A stretch of 64,000 nt of DNA, from the NCBI RefSeq assembly GCF_900313065.1, contig NZ_OMPU01000013.1, forward strand, positions 434,001 to 498,000. The letters run 5' to 3'. How positions within the stretch are numbered: position 1 is the first letter of the stretch; every line of letters begins with the position of its first letter. Under the pieces are notes generated by a model. The model saw only the letters and a program-made list of their open reading frames with translations. It was not told the origin of the DNA and did no database searches. This document shows, piece by piece, positions 8,982-17,076 of this stretch. Origin of the DNA: Kiloniella sp. EL199. GTDB lineage: Bacteria; Pseudomonadota; Alphaproteobacteria; Kiloniellales; Kiloniellaceae. Both the position numbers and the translations under genes were made by a program.

Positions 8982-9677
8982 TTATGCAGCTTTGGCACGA
9001 TCCAGAGCATAACCCGCAGAACGGACTGTACGGATCAGATCCTGTTCTGTGCCTTCGTTCAATACTTTACGCAGGCGTCTGATATGTACATCTACTGTGC
9101 GAGGTTCAACATACACGTCATGACCCCAAACCGAATCAAGTAACTGTTCGCGGCTAAAGACACGACCCGGGTTTTGCATCAGGTGGCGCAGTAGTTTGAA
9201 TTCGGTTGGACCCAAATGAACTTCGCGATCACCGCGATAAACCTTGTAAGCAGCCAGATCCATGTTGATGTCTTCAAAGGTAAGTGCTTCGGTCACGGTT
9301 TCTGGCTTGCTCCGGCGCATGATGGCACGGATACGGGCAACCAGCTCAGCAGGTGAGAACGGCTTTGTCATGTAATCATCAGCGCCTGAATCCAGACCTC
9401 TGATTTTGTCTGTTTCTTCACCGCGTGCAGTCAGCATGATGATCGGCACATCTTTTGTTTCCGGCAGACGACGTAGCTGACGGCAAACTTCGATGCCAGA
9501 CAAAAGCGGGAGCATCCAATCCAGGAGAATAAGATCCGGAGCTTCTTCTTTTGCACGGAGAAGGGCTTCTTCGCCATCATGTGCTTCATTGACGCGAAAC
9601 CCTTCTTTTTCAAGGTTATAGCGTAACAACGTTGTCAGTGCGATTTCGTCTTCAATGACCAATGCCAAGGGTTTCAT
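8982..9677 (-). CDS. phoB: Phosphate regulon response regulator PhoB
   Basis: A 231-residue OmpR-family response regulator that activates Pho-box promoters when phosphorylated by PhoR. The receiver domain (about 1-120) has the phospho-acceptor D53 in LLDWMLP and the Lys switch motif MTKPFSP. The C-terminal winged helix (about 135-231) includes LGPTEFKLLRHLMQNPGRVFSREQLL, VEPRTVDVHIRRLRKVL and IRTVRSAGYAL. The start at 9677 is chosen because AAGGATC sits about 9 nt upstream; an ATG 7 codons earlier lacks a site. It is the last gene of the pst operon, 25 bp after phoU, so it should be induced by its own product through the Pho box before pstS. It ends at a strong terminator. Confidence 0.96.
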   Translation of the reverse strand: MKPLALVIEDEIALTTLLRYNLEKEGFRVNEAHDGEEALLRAKEEAPDLILLDWMLPLLSGIEVCRQLRRLPETKDVPIIMLTARGEETDKIRGLDSGADDYMTKPFSPAELVARIRAIMRRSKPETVTEALTFEDINMDLAAYKVYRGDREVHLGPTEFKLLRHLMQNPGRVFSREQLLDSVWGHDVYVEPRTVDVHIRRLRKVLNEGTEQDLIRTVRSAGYALDRAKAA

Positions 9678-9702
9678 GGAAAGATCCTTTTTTTCCATTA
9701 CA

Positions 9703-10449
9703 TTAAATTTCTACTTCGCCTTCCCCGTCATCGGGGGTAAGGATTTGAAAAGCGGTACGGTCCCCTTTGGGGCGTTTACCTTCCAAGCGTTCGCCAGTTG
9801 CCAAATAATAGATAGTTTCAGCAATGTTCGTTGCATGATCGCCCATGCGTTCAATATTTTTGGCGATAAAGAGCATATGTGTGCAGGCACCGATATTTCG
9901 CGGGTCTTCCATCATATAAGTCAGAAGTTCGCGAAACAAAGATGTATACATTTCATCAACTTCTTCATCCCGGTGCCACACATCTATGGCACGATCCTTG
10001 TCGCTGTTGGAAAAGGCATCAAGCGTATCCTTGACGATTTCCTGAACCAGTCGGGACATCCGCATAATACTGGTAACAGATTTCTGTGGCGGCATCTGGT
10101 TGATTGCGATACTACGCTTGGCAATATTTTTTGCATAGTCACCGATGCGTTCAAGGTCTGATGAGATTTTAAAGGCCGCGATGACAGCCCGCAGATCATT
10201 CGCGACGGGCTGACGCAAAGCAATCAACTGAATGACTGCGGCTTCCAGTTCTTCTTCCAGGGCGTCGATCTTGGCGTCTTCTTTACGCACAAGTTCAGCT
10301 TTTGCACTGTCCCGTTGAACTAGGGCATCCACAGCTTCGGAAAGCTGGTTTTCGGCCATCCCGCCCATACGGATTATAATTTCGTGAATGGTGCGGAGCT
10401 CTTTGTCAAACGAGCTGACGATGTGGTCTTTGGTATCTGGCATATTCAT
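9703..10449 (-). CDS. phoU: Phosphate signalling protein PhoU
   Basis: A 248-residue cytoplasmic helical protein made of two PhoU three-helix repeats. Characteristic segments are SSFDKELRTIHEIIIRMGGMAE at the N terminus and DLERIGDYAKNIAKRS and KNIERMGDHATNIAE for the two E/DRxxD metal-binding helices. PhoU links PstSCAB transport activity to PhoR so that kinase signalling is shut off under phosphate excess. It is 5 bp from pstB and 25 bp from phoB in the same operon. The second Met, two codons in, has the better-spaced AAGGA site, so the real start may be 10443. Confidence 0.95.
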   Translation of the reverse strand: MNMPDTKDHIVSSFDKELRTIHEIIIRMGGMAENQLSEAVDALVQRDSAKAELVRKEDAKIDALEEELEAAVIQLIALRQPVANDLRAVIAAFKISSDLERIGDYAKNIAKRSIAINQMPPQKSVTSIMRMSRLVQEIVKDTLDAFSNSDKDRAIDVWHRDEEVDEMYTSLFRELLTYMMEDPRNIGACTHMLFIAKNIERMGDHATNIAETIYYLATGERLEGKRPKGDRTAFQILTPDDGEGEVEI

Positions 10450-10454
10450 CTTCC

Positions 10455-11267
10455 TTACCCGAATCTTCCCGTAATGTAACCTTGGGTACGGTCGTCTTGC
10501 GGGCTGGTGAAGAGACGATCTGTTTCTCCAACCTCAACCAATTCTCCCAGATGGAAGAAGGCTGTTCGTTGTGAGACACGGGCGGCTTGTTGCATAGAGT
10601 GAGTAACGATAACGATTGTAAAGCGTTCTCTTAACTCATCAATTAATTCTTCAATCTTGGCGGTTGCAATCGGATCGAGAGCCGAACATGGCTCATCCAT
10701 CAGGATAACTTCCGGATTGATTGCAATGGCACGGGCGATACAAAGACGCTGTTGCTGACCACCGGACAGACCTGTTCCCGGCTTGTCCAGACGGTCTTTG
10801 ACCTCATCCCACAAACCGGCACGACGCAGGCTTTTTTCTACACGTTCATCCAGCTCGTCCTTGTTGCTTACAGTTCCGTGCAAACGCGGGCCATAGGCGA
10901 TATTGTCATAGATGGACTTGGGAAAGGGGTTCGGCTTTTGGAAAACCATTCCGACACGTGCGCGAAGAAGCACAGGATCGAGACCGGAATTGTAAAGGTC
11001 GACACCGTCCAGACTTATGCGTCCTTCAACCGTACAATTTTCGATCACGTCGTTCATGCGGTTGAGGCAACGCAAGAAAGTTGATTTACCACAACCGGAT
11101 GGACCGATCAGGGAGGTGACCTCATTGGCGCCGATATCCAGTTGGATGGATTTCAGTGCCTGACTGGGGCCATAGAAAACATTTACATCTCGTGCCATGA
11201 TTTTTGGCTCGGAGGTAGCGGTTTCAGACTGGGTCGTATAATTTTGCATATCCATAGCGTAGGACAT
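10455..11267 (-). CDS. pstB: Phosphate ABC transporter ATP-binding protein PstB
   Basis: A 270-residue ATPase of the high-affinity phosphate importer. Visible motifs are Walker [11 protein letters not shown]-loop [15 protein letters not shown], signature [16 protein letters not shown], Walker [14 protein letters not shown] and H-loop [15 protein letters not shown]. The start at 11267 follows AAGGA; an upstream in-frame ATG would overlap pstA by 17 bp and has no site. PstB pairs with the PstA and PstC permeases encoded just upstream and also takes part in phosphate signalling to PhoU and PhoR. Length and motifs match the family closely. Confidence 0.96.
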   Translation of the reverse strand: MSYAMDMQNYTTQSETATSEPKIMARDVNVFYGPSQALKSIQLDIGANEVTSLIGPSGCGKSTFLRCLNRMNDVIENCTVEGRISLDGVDLYNSGLDPVLLRARVGMVFQKPNPFPKSIYDNIAYGPRLHGTVSNKDELDERVEKSLRRAGLWDEVKDRLDKPGTGLSGGQQQRLCIARAIAINPEVILMDEPCSALDPIATAKIEELIDELRERFTIVIVTHSMQQAARVSQRTAFFHLGELVEVGETDRLFTSPQDDRTQGYITGRFG

Positions 11268-11283
11268 TCCTATTATTCCTTGC

Positions 11284-12570
11284 TTACCAACGACGCTCAA
11301 AGCGTTTTCGCAGAATAACTGCGATTGCGTTCATGACGACGAGAAAGGTCAGCAGTACCATAATTGCTGCTGATGTTTTTTCGACAAATCCACGTTCCGG
11401 GCTATCTGCCCAAAGATAAATCTGTACAGGAAGGACAGTGGCCGCATCGCTCATTGAGCCCGGAATGTCTGCGATAAAAGCAACCATACCGATCATCAAA
11501 AGCGGGGCGGTTTCACCAAGTGCCTGTGCCATGCCCAGAATGGTTCCCGTCAGGATACCTGGCATTGCAAGGGGGAGCACATGATGGAAAACGGTTTGCA
11601 TTCTGGAGGCACCGATGCCCAAAGCTGCTTCGCGAATTGAAGGGGGGACAGCTTTCAAAGCAGCACGGGATGCAATAATAATTGTTGGCAAGGTCATCAG
11701 GGCAAGAACCATTCCGCCAACAATTGGTGCAGATCTAGGCAGTCCCATAAAGTTCAGGAAGATTGCGAGCCCTAAAAGTCCAAAGACGATGGACGGAACA
11801 GCAGCTAGATTGTTGATATTCACTTCAATGAGGTCTGTCCACTTGTTGGTCGGGGCAAATTCTTCAAGGTAGATAGCAGTCAGCACTCCGATCGGGAAGC
11901 AAAGGGCCAGTGTGATAGCCAGTGTATATAAAGACCCGATCACAGCACCGAGAATACCGGCTTCTTCCGGCTCTCTTGAATCTCCGTTCGTGAAGAAATC
12001 AACATTAAACTTTTTGACAATACGATCATCCGCATAAAGCGTATCAAGCCATGCGAGTTCACGATCTTTGATTTTACGGTTGCTTTCGGGCACATCGCGC
12101 GGAATATAGCCTTTGTAAAAGCTATCCACATCATCAGATGATTTAACGGCAATCGTAGCTGTTGTGCCAACCAGTTTCGGATTGTTCAACACGGCGTCCC
12201 GTACATCGAAGTCTGCAGCAGAGCCCACCAGCCCGTAGAGAGCACGCTTGGCTTTGCGCCCTTCAACGCCTGGGAACTGCTCTTTTAATGCATTGCGCAG
12301 TAATCCTTTGTAACTGGCAGCAGCGAGATCTTCGACCCGCTTGGTGCCTTTGGGATCGATGGTTTCTGCATCAAGACGTATATCTATCAGAATGTAAGTC
12401 TGTTGAAATGCAGTGTAACCTTTTGAGACAATTGATGTCAGCAGAAGGCACAGCACAAGCACAGCCGTCATGACAGCTGCCAGTCCATAAAAACGAAAGC
12501 GTTTTTCGGCTGCGTTGCGCCGCTTGAGCAAGGCGGGATCGACTTTGAGGTGTGGCGTATTATCAGTCAT
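11284..12570 (-). CDS. pstA: Phosphate ABC transporter permease PstA (long, DUF3333-type N terminus)
   Basis: A 428-residue inner-membrane permease. The C-terminal half carries the BPD transport fold, including the EAA loop [30 protein letters not shown] written in parts: [12 protein letters not shown] and [11 protein letters not shown]. The first 200 residues have a membrane helix (about 30-52) and a soluble region typical of the longer alphaproteobacterial PstA with a DUF3333 domain, compared with about 296 residues in E. coli. The ATG at 12570 overlaps the pstC stop by 8 bp, so the two are translationally coupled; an upstream GTG at 12579 is less likely. It works with PstC and PstB to import phosphate. 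Confidence 0.94.
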   Translation of the reverse strand: MTDNTPHLKVDPALLKRRNAAEKRFRFYGLAAVMTAVLVLCLLLTSIVSKGYTAFQQTYILIDIRLDAETIDPKGTKRVEDLAAASYKGLLRNALKEQFPGVEGRKAKRALYGLVGSAADFDVRDAVLNNPKLVGTTATIAVKSSDDVDSFYKGYIPRDVPESNRKIKDRELAWLDTLYADDRIVKKFNVDFFTNGDSREPEEAGILGAVIGSLYTLAITLALCFPIGVLTAIYLEEFAPTNKWTDLIEVNINNLAAVPSIVFGLLGLAIFLNFMGLPRSAPIVGGMVLALMTLPTIIIASRAALKAVPPSIREAALGIGASRMQTVFHHVLPLAMPGILTGTILGMAQALGETAPLLMIGMVAFIADIPGSMSDAATVLPVQIYLWADSPERGFVEKTSAAIMVLLTFLVVMNAIAVILRKRFERRW

Positions 12571-13945
12571 ATTTTTCACGATATTTACGGACCACTCTTA
12601 GGGCCACAACGTTCATTACAAGGGTGACAACAAAGAGCAGTAATCCCAGAGCAAAGGCAGCAAGTGTCTTTGCCGAATCAAATTCCTGATCACCAACGAG
12701 AAGAGTTACAATCTGCACGGTAACGGTAGTGACAGCTTCCAGAGGATTGGCCGTTAGATTAGCAGCTAGACCTGCGGCCATGACCACAATCATGGTCTCG
12801 CCAATGGCACGGCTCATTGCTAGCAGCACAGCACCGACAATACCGGGAAGAGCTGCAGGGATGATCACTTTGGTAATGGTTTCAGATTTTGTTGCCCCCA
12901 TTGCGTATGATGCATCTCTGAGAGACTGAGGGACAGAGTTCATGACATCATCGGAAAGTGATGAAATGAAGGGAATAATCATGATCCCCATAACCATGCC
13001 GGCGGCCAAAGCAGATTCAGAGGAAACACTTAATCCAAGAAGGGTTCCACTATCACGAAAGAAAGGAGCCACGGTCAAGGCGGCGAAAAAACCATAAACG
13101 ACTGTTGGAATGCCGGCCAGAATTTCGAGTACAGGTTTTGCAAAAGCCCGGAATTTCTTACCGGCATACTCTGACATATAGATGGCGGATAAAAGGCCGA
13201 CCGGAATAGAAACAATCATACAGATCAGTGTAATCAGCATGGTTCCGGCAAAAAGCGGAATGGCTCCGAATGAACCAGATCCACCAACCTGATCGCTGCG
13301 AAGTGCCGTTTGCGGGCTCCAGTGCGTGCCGAAGATGAAATCAAAGAAGGGCACTTTATCGAAAAAACGAAGCGTTTCGAAAATCAGAGAGAAGACAATG
13401 CCAACTGTTGTCAGAATCGCAATCAAAGATGAAATCATCATGATGATCGAGACAACTTTTTCAACCTGATTTCTTGCTCGCAGAGTTGGATTAATTTTTT
13501 TAAGGCTTGTAAATAAAGCGAGTAAAGAAAGAGCAATGGCGACCACGGCCATGGCAAAATAGCTGATTTGTCTAAAGAGCGAATAATTATCTGCTGCGGA
13601 TAACAGTGCTGCATCTGGTTCGCGGCTAAGAATGCCGCCAGAGGCAAGGTTTACAACATCATTAATGTAAAGTGTCAGTTGATCCGGTGTTATCGATGCA
13701 TCGCTGTCTCTTAACTGTGAGGCGACGAGCATTTCTGCTATTTGCGGCTCAAAGATCATCCAGCCAGCCATAATGAGAAGGCTTGGTAGGCCACACCATA
13801 AGGCAGTGTAGAGGCCGTAGTAGGGTAGTCTAGAATGCAGAGGCTGATCTGAATGACCAGATAACGCTACTGCTCGTCCTTTTCCCAGGATGAACCCCAG
13901 TACTGTGAGGAAAAGCAAAGCGAAAAAAAGAGCCAACTGTTCCAT
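12563..13945 (-). CDS. pstC: Phosphate ABC transporter permease PstC (long form)
   Basis: A 460-residue permease partner of PstA. Residues about 1-200 form an N-terminal extension with two to three membrane helices and a periplasmic-like loop (PstC_N type), absent from the 319-residue E. coli protein. The transport domain follows, with PLFAGTMLITLICMIVSIP, ILAGIPTVVYGFFA and the EAA loop LRDASYAMGATKSETITKVIIPAALPG. It lies 106 bp after pstS, separated from it by a stem-loop that may lower its expression relative to the binding protein. The ATG start has only a weak ribosome site. Confidence 0.94.
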   Translation of the reverse strand: MEQLALFFALLFLTVLGFILGKGRAVALSGHSDQPLHSRLPYYGLYTALWCGLPSLLIMAGWMIFEPQIAEMLVASQLRDSDASITPDQLTLYINDVVNLASGGILSREPDAALLSAADNYSLFRQISYFAMAVVAIALSLLALFTSLKKINPTLRARNQVEKVVSIIMMISSLIAILTTVGIVFSLIFETLRFFDKVPFFDFIFGTHWSPQTALRSDQVGGSGSFGAIPLFAGTMLITLICMIVSIPVGLLSAIYMSEYAGKKFRAFAKPVLEILAGIPTVVYGFFAALTVAPFFRDSGTLLGLSVSSESALAAGMVMGIMIIPFISSLSDDVMNSVPQSLRDASYAMGATKSETITKVIIPAALPGIVGAVLLAMSRAIGETMIVVMAAGLAANLTANPLEAVTTVTVQIVTLLVGDQEFDSAKTLAAFALGLLLFVVTLVMNVVALRVVRKYREKYD

Positions 13946-13999
13946 TTGATTATATACCCGAAAGGGAACCCACTTTTATTTTAAATCGAACTTACCAGA

Positions 14000-14029
14000 A
14001 ACTGGCGACTTGATAACAAGCCGCCAGTT
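14000..14029 (-). promoter_or_regulatory. Intergenic stem-loop between pstS and pstC
   Basis: Arms 14000-14007 and 14022-14029 pair perfectly over 8 bp. After a single mismatch, 4 more pairs follow (14009-14012 with 14017-14020) around an ATAA loop. No long T tract follows on the minus strand. A partial terminator or 3'-end stabiliser fits the need for much more PstS than PstCAB. Confidence 0.6.
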
Positions 14030-14051
14030 TTCCAGATTAGTCTTTATAAGC

Positions 14052-15089
14052 TTACATGCTCAAAGATTGAAGACCACGTGCAGAGTTTTTGATCTGCTCA
14101 CGATCAGCCGCAGGAAGCGGGATCAGGCCTTTGTCAGCAAGGTAACCTTCGTCACCCCAAGCATCTTCGTTTGTGAAAGCGTTAACAAACTCTTCGATAC
14201 CAGGTACGGAACCTACGTGCTCTTTTTTCACGTAGAAGTACAAAGAACGAGATACACCGTAATCACCAGCAGCGATGTTTTCGAATGTTGGCTCGGCACC
14301 TTCAACAATTGATCCCTGGATTTTATCAGCATTCTGATCAAGGAAACTGAAACCGAAAATACCAAGAGCTTGTGGGTTTGCTTCCAGCTTTTGAATGATC
14401 AGGTTGTCATTCTCACCAGCTTCAACATAAGCACCGTCTTCACGTACAGTGTGAGCAATTGCTTTAAATGCTTTTTTGTCGCTTTTACGAAGGGCTTTCA
14501 GGCTTTCAAATTTCTTTGCGCCGCCTTCCATAGCCAGCTCAACAAAAGCATCACGTGTACCGGATGTCGGTGGTGGGCCCAGAACTTCAATTTTGCTGTT
14601 TGGCAGGCTTGGATCGATATCGCTCCATTTCTGATATGGATTGTCAACCAGCTTACCGTCTACAGGAACCTGTTTGGCTAGGGCCATGAAGATCTGTTTT
14701 TTAGTAAGATTCAGACGATCACTTTGCTTGGAGTTTGCAAGAACGATACCGTCAAAACCAATTTTCACTTCTGTGATTGATACACCATTTTTGGTGCATT
14801 TTTCATATTCAGAAGCTTTGATACGACGAGAAGCATTTGTTATATCAGGGTGTTCAACGCCAACACCTGCACAGAAAAGCTTCATGCCACCGCCAGAACC
14901 GGTGCTTTCGACAACAGGTGTTTTGAAACCGGTTGTTTTACCGAATGTTTCAGCAACTGTTGTTGAGAATGGAAAAACTGTAGAAGAACCGACGATGCGG
15001 ATCTGGTCGCGTGCTTGAGCAGCGCCAGCTACTGCCATCATCATTCCAGCTAGTGCTGTCGCAGTGAGAACTTTTTTAATCACGTTCAT
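14052..15089 (-). CDS. pstS: Phosphate-binding protein PstS
   Basis: A 345-residue periplasmic phosphate-binding protein. The signal peptide runs from MNVIKKVLTATALAGMMMAV to an AQA cleavage site before RDQIRIVG. GSSTVFPFSTTVAE, ESTGSGGGMKLFCAG, ITEVKIGFDGIVLAN and GPPPTSGTRDAFVEL are phosphate-contacting loops of the PstS/SphX group. It is the first gene of pstSCAB-phoU-phoB and lies behind a leader of more than 100 nt and a Pho box. It delivers phosphate to PstCA. The sequence is more similar in length to the 'PstS/SphX' alphaproteobacterial form than to E. coli PstS. Confidence 0.95.
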   Translation of the reverse strand: MNVIKKVLTATALAGMMMAVAGAAQARDQIRIVGSSTVFPFSTTVAETFGKTTGFKTPVVESTGSGGGMKLFCAGVGVEHPDITNASRRIKASEYEKCTKNGVSITEVKIGFDGIVLANSKQSDRLNLTKKQIFMALAKQVPVDGKLVDNPYQKWSDIDPSLPNSKIEVLGPPPTSGTRDAFVELAMEGGAKKFESLKALRKSDKKAFKAIAHTVREDGAYVEAGENDNLIIQKLEANPQALGIFGFSFLDQNADKIQGSIVEGAEPTFENIAAGDYGVSRSLYFYVKKEHVGSVPGIEEFVNAFTNEDAWGDEGYLADKGLIPLPAADREQIKNSARGLQSLSM

Positions 15090-15241
15090 GTCTCCGCTAT
15101 ATAGCGTTAATAAATCTCAAGATACGCATATCCCGGTTTTCCAGGATCCCCTCTGTGTGGCTGATTTTTACGGCCACTGGGATAGTATGCGCTGCCGATC
15201 ATTCGGCGAGGCAAAACATATCGGGCTAGAGCTATAGTTCT

Positions 15242-15259
15242 GTGACTCTACTGTGACAG
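15242..15259 (-). promoter_or_regulatory. Pho box (PhoB operator) of the pst operon
   Basis: Read on the minus strand the site is CTGTCAC-AGTA-GAGTCAC: two 7-nt direct repeats 11 bp apart, 7/7 and 5/7 matches to the CTGTCAY unit of the PhoB box. TATAGC and TCTAGC lie 5 and 11 bp further on as possible -10 elements. This places the start of pst transcription roughly 130 nt before the pstS ATG. Position, orientation and neighbours all agree with PhoB control. Confidence 0.82.
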
Positions 15260-15345
15260 TTTTATTACTTGCGTAACTGGGAAAGAACTCTATAAATTTT
15301 GTGATGATTTATTTAACGTATTGATTTTATATAAAAAACAGTAAA

Positions 15346-15391
15346 CTTCAAAAAAGAATTCTCCAAAAATGCCGAGATTCCTTTTTTGAAG
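15346..15391 (-). terminator. Candidate terminator of phoR (A+T-rich inverted repeat)
   Basis: Arms 15346-15363 and 15374-15391 pair over about 17 positions with two single-base bulges around a 10-nt loop. On the minus strand the distal arm is T-rich. It starts about 43 nt past the phoR stop. The low G+C makes it an unusual terminator, so confidence is limited. Confidence 0.45.
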
Positions 15392-15433
15392 CTTTTGTTA
15401 AATCGCTGGAAATTTACAAAAATCTAATAATTT

Positions 15434-16888
15434 TTAGAAGTTGACTTCAGTGACGTCAATTGGTTTGGGTTGGTCTTCTGTGATTGCAGCTTGCGGCAGG
15501 TAAACTGTGAAGGTTGAACCTCGCCCGACTTCACTGTCGATTGTCAGAACGCCGCGGTGCCGATTGACGATATGTTTGACAATGGCAAGGCCAAGACCAG
15601 TACCGCCGAGTTCGCGAGATCTGGCGGCATCGACGCGATAAAAACGTTCAGTCAGGCGCGGAATGTGTTCGCGGGGAATGCCGTCACCCTGATCAATGAT
15701 GGATATGGCCACGGACGGGCGTCCAAGTCGTCTCATCCCCTGACTACCTGGACCGTAAGATTTACAGCGAATCGTTACTGTTGTACCCTGATGTCCATAC
15801 TTAACCGCGTTTTCAAGAAGGTTCTGGAATACCTGTGTCAATGCTTCTGTGTCACCAAGAACGGGGATAACATCATCCATATCCCGGCGTATGGTAATGT
15901 TTTTACTCTCAATCTGAGTATGAAGGCCCTCGATAATTGTGGTCATGGCCTCGCTCAGATCAGTTACACTGTTTGGTGGTGTATGTTCAAGCAGTTCAAT
16001 TTTTGACAGGGATAGTAAATCAGACACAAGGCGCGACATGCGTTCAGATTGATCCTGCATGATTTTGAGAAACTTTTGCTGGGCGTCGGGGTCGTCTTTG
16101 GCCGGACCTTTGAGTGTTTCAATGAACCCCATCAAGCTGGCAAGAGGCGTTTTGAGTTCATGACTGACATTGGCAACAAAGTCGCCACGCATTTGTTCGA
16201 CGCGCTTTGCGGATGTCAAATCATGAAGACTGATAATGATCTTTGTGCCGTCCCATGTCTGTTCAGGCATACGTGCAATGCGGGCCTGAAGATACCTTTC
16301 AACTCGACCATGAATTTTGAAATCCACGAATCTGGAAAGGTCTTTCTGATTCTTTTCAAGCTCATCAATTGTGTTGAGGATGGAAGGATTACGCAGAACA
16401 GTTGAGAGTTCTTTATTGGCAAGTTTGTCTTCAAAGATTGTTTCTGCGGCGGGATTCCCGCGGATAATTTTTCTTTTGCTGCCCAGCATAATCAGAGGAT
16501 CCGGTAAAGAACGCAGGATGGCTTCGTTCCCATCGGTCACATCTTCCAACTGGCGTCTGTATTGTTGTCTTTCCTGGGCCATACGAGACAAGGTCAGGTT
16601 CAGCTCCGGATAGAGAAAGCTACCAACAGCAGAAGGAGCTTCGGGCAGAGCGTCACGCCCTTTGAGTTGACGCAGGGCAGTAATGTATTCTTTTAGCCGT
16701 TCGACATGATTGTAGTGACTGCTGAGGATATAGCCAGTTCCGACAAGGATGGCCAAACCGGATATCAGCGCGGCTTGCCATACAATCAGATGCAGGATGA
16801 CAAGTGCAAACAGAACTGCAATGGCCGGTGATGATAAGATGAGGGACGACGTAAATAGTCGATTATATTTGTCCTGACGAACTGGCAT
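15434..16888 (-). CDS. phoR: Phosphate regulon sensor histidine kinase PhoR
   Basis: A 484-residue membrane kinase that phosphorylates PhoB. Two N-terminal hydrophobic helices (about 13-57) are joined by almost no periplasmic loop, as in E. coli PhoR, so it does not sense external ligand directly. A PAS domain follows (about 125-225, LPDPLIMLGSKRKIIRGN). Next are the HisKA domain with H243 in VSHELKTPL and the ATPase domain with NLLENAVKYG, DQGDGIP and GGTGLGLAIVKHIV. It lies upstream of pstS in the same direction but with its own 344-bp downstream gap, so it is likely transcribed separately from pstSCAB-phoUB. The ribosome site is weak. Confidence 0.93.
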   Translation of the reverse strand: MPVRQDKYNRLFTSSLILSSPAIAVLFALVILHLIVWQAALISGLAILVGTGYILSSHYNHVERLKEYITALRQLKGRDALPEAPSAVGSFLYPELNLTLSRMAQERQQYRRQLEDVTDGNEAILRSLPDPLIMLGSKRKIIRGNPAAETIFEDKLANKELSTVLRNPSILNTIDELEKNQKDLSRFVDFKIHGRVERYLQARIARMPEQTWDGTKIIISLHDLTSAKRVEQMRGDFVANVSHELKTPLASLMGFIETLKGPAKDDPDAQQKFLKIMQDQSERMSRLVSDLLSLSKIELLEHTPPNSVTDLSEAMTTIIEGLHTQIESKNITIRRDMDDVIPVLGDTEALTQVFQNLLENAVKYGHQGTTVTIRCKSYGPGSQGMRRLGRPSVAISIIDQGDGIPREHIPRLTERFYRVDAARSRELGGTGLGLAIVKHIVNRHRGVLTIDSEVGRGSTFTVYLPQAAITEDQPKPIDVTEVNF

Positions 16889-16993
16889 GTTGACCCGATT
16901 GTATTAGCAAGTAAGGCGTTAAAAATACGCAATGATTTCCGCTATACTTAGCTTGCCTTCATGACAGTTTGAAGACGGTTATGAAAATCTTTG

Positions 16994-17033
16994 TAAAACA
17001 GTGGCTTCTGTCTATGCAAATCCAGAAGCCACT
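16994..17033 (-). terminator. Rho-independent terminator of maeB
   Basis: A perfect 11-bp stem (17000-17010 with 17023-17033), 12-nt loop, followed on the minus strand by a short T run. It lies 43 nt past the maeB stop. Confidence 0.75.
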
Positions 17034-17076
17034 ATGCATTTCACAAAACCGTAACAAATATGTTCAATTTTTCAAA

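Larger units (their letters stand above)
15090..15433. other. phoR-pstS intergenic region (344 bp)
   Basis: This gap holds the Pho box at 15242-15259, a long pstS leader (about 15090-15230) and an A+T-rich inverted repeat at 15346-15391 behind phoR. No coding sequence longer than a few codons with a ribosome site was seen. Confidence 0.7.
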
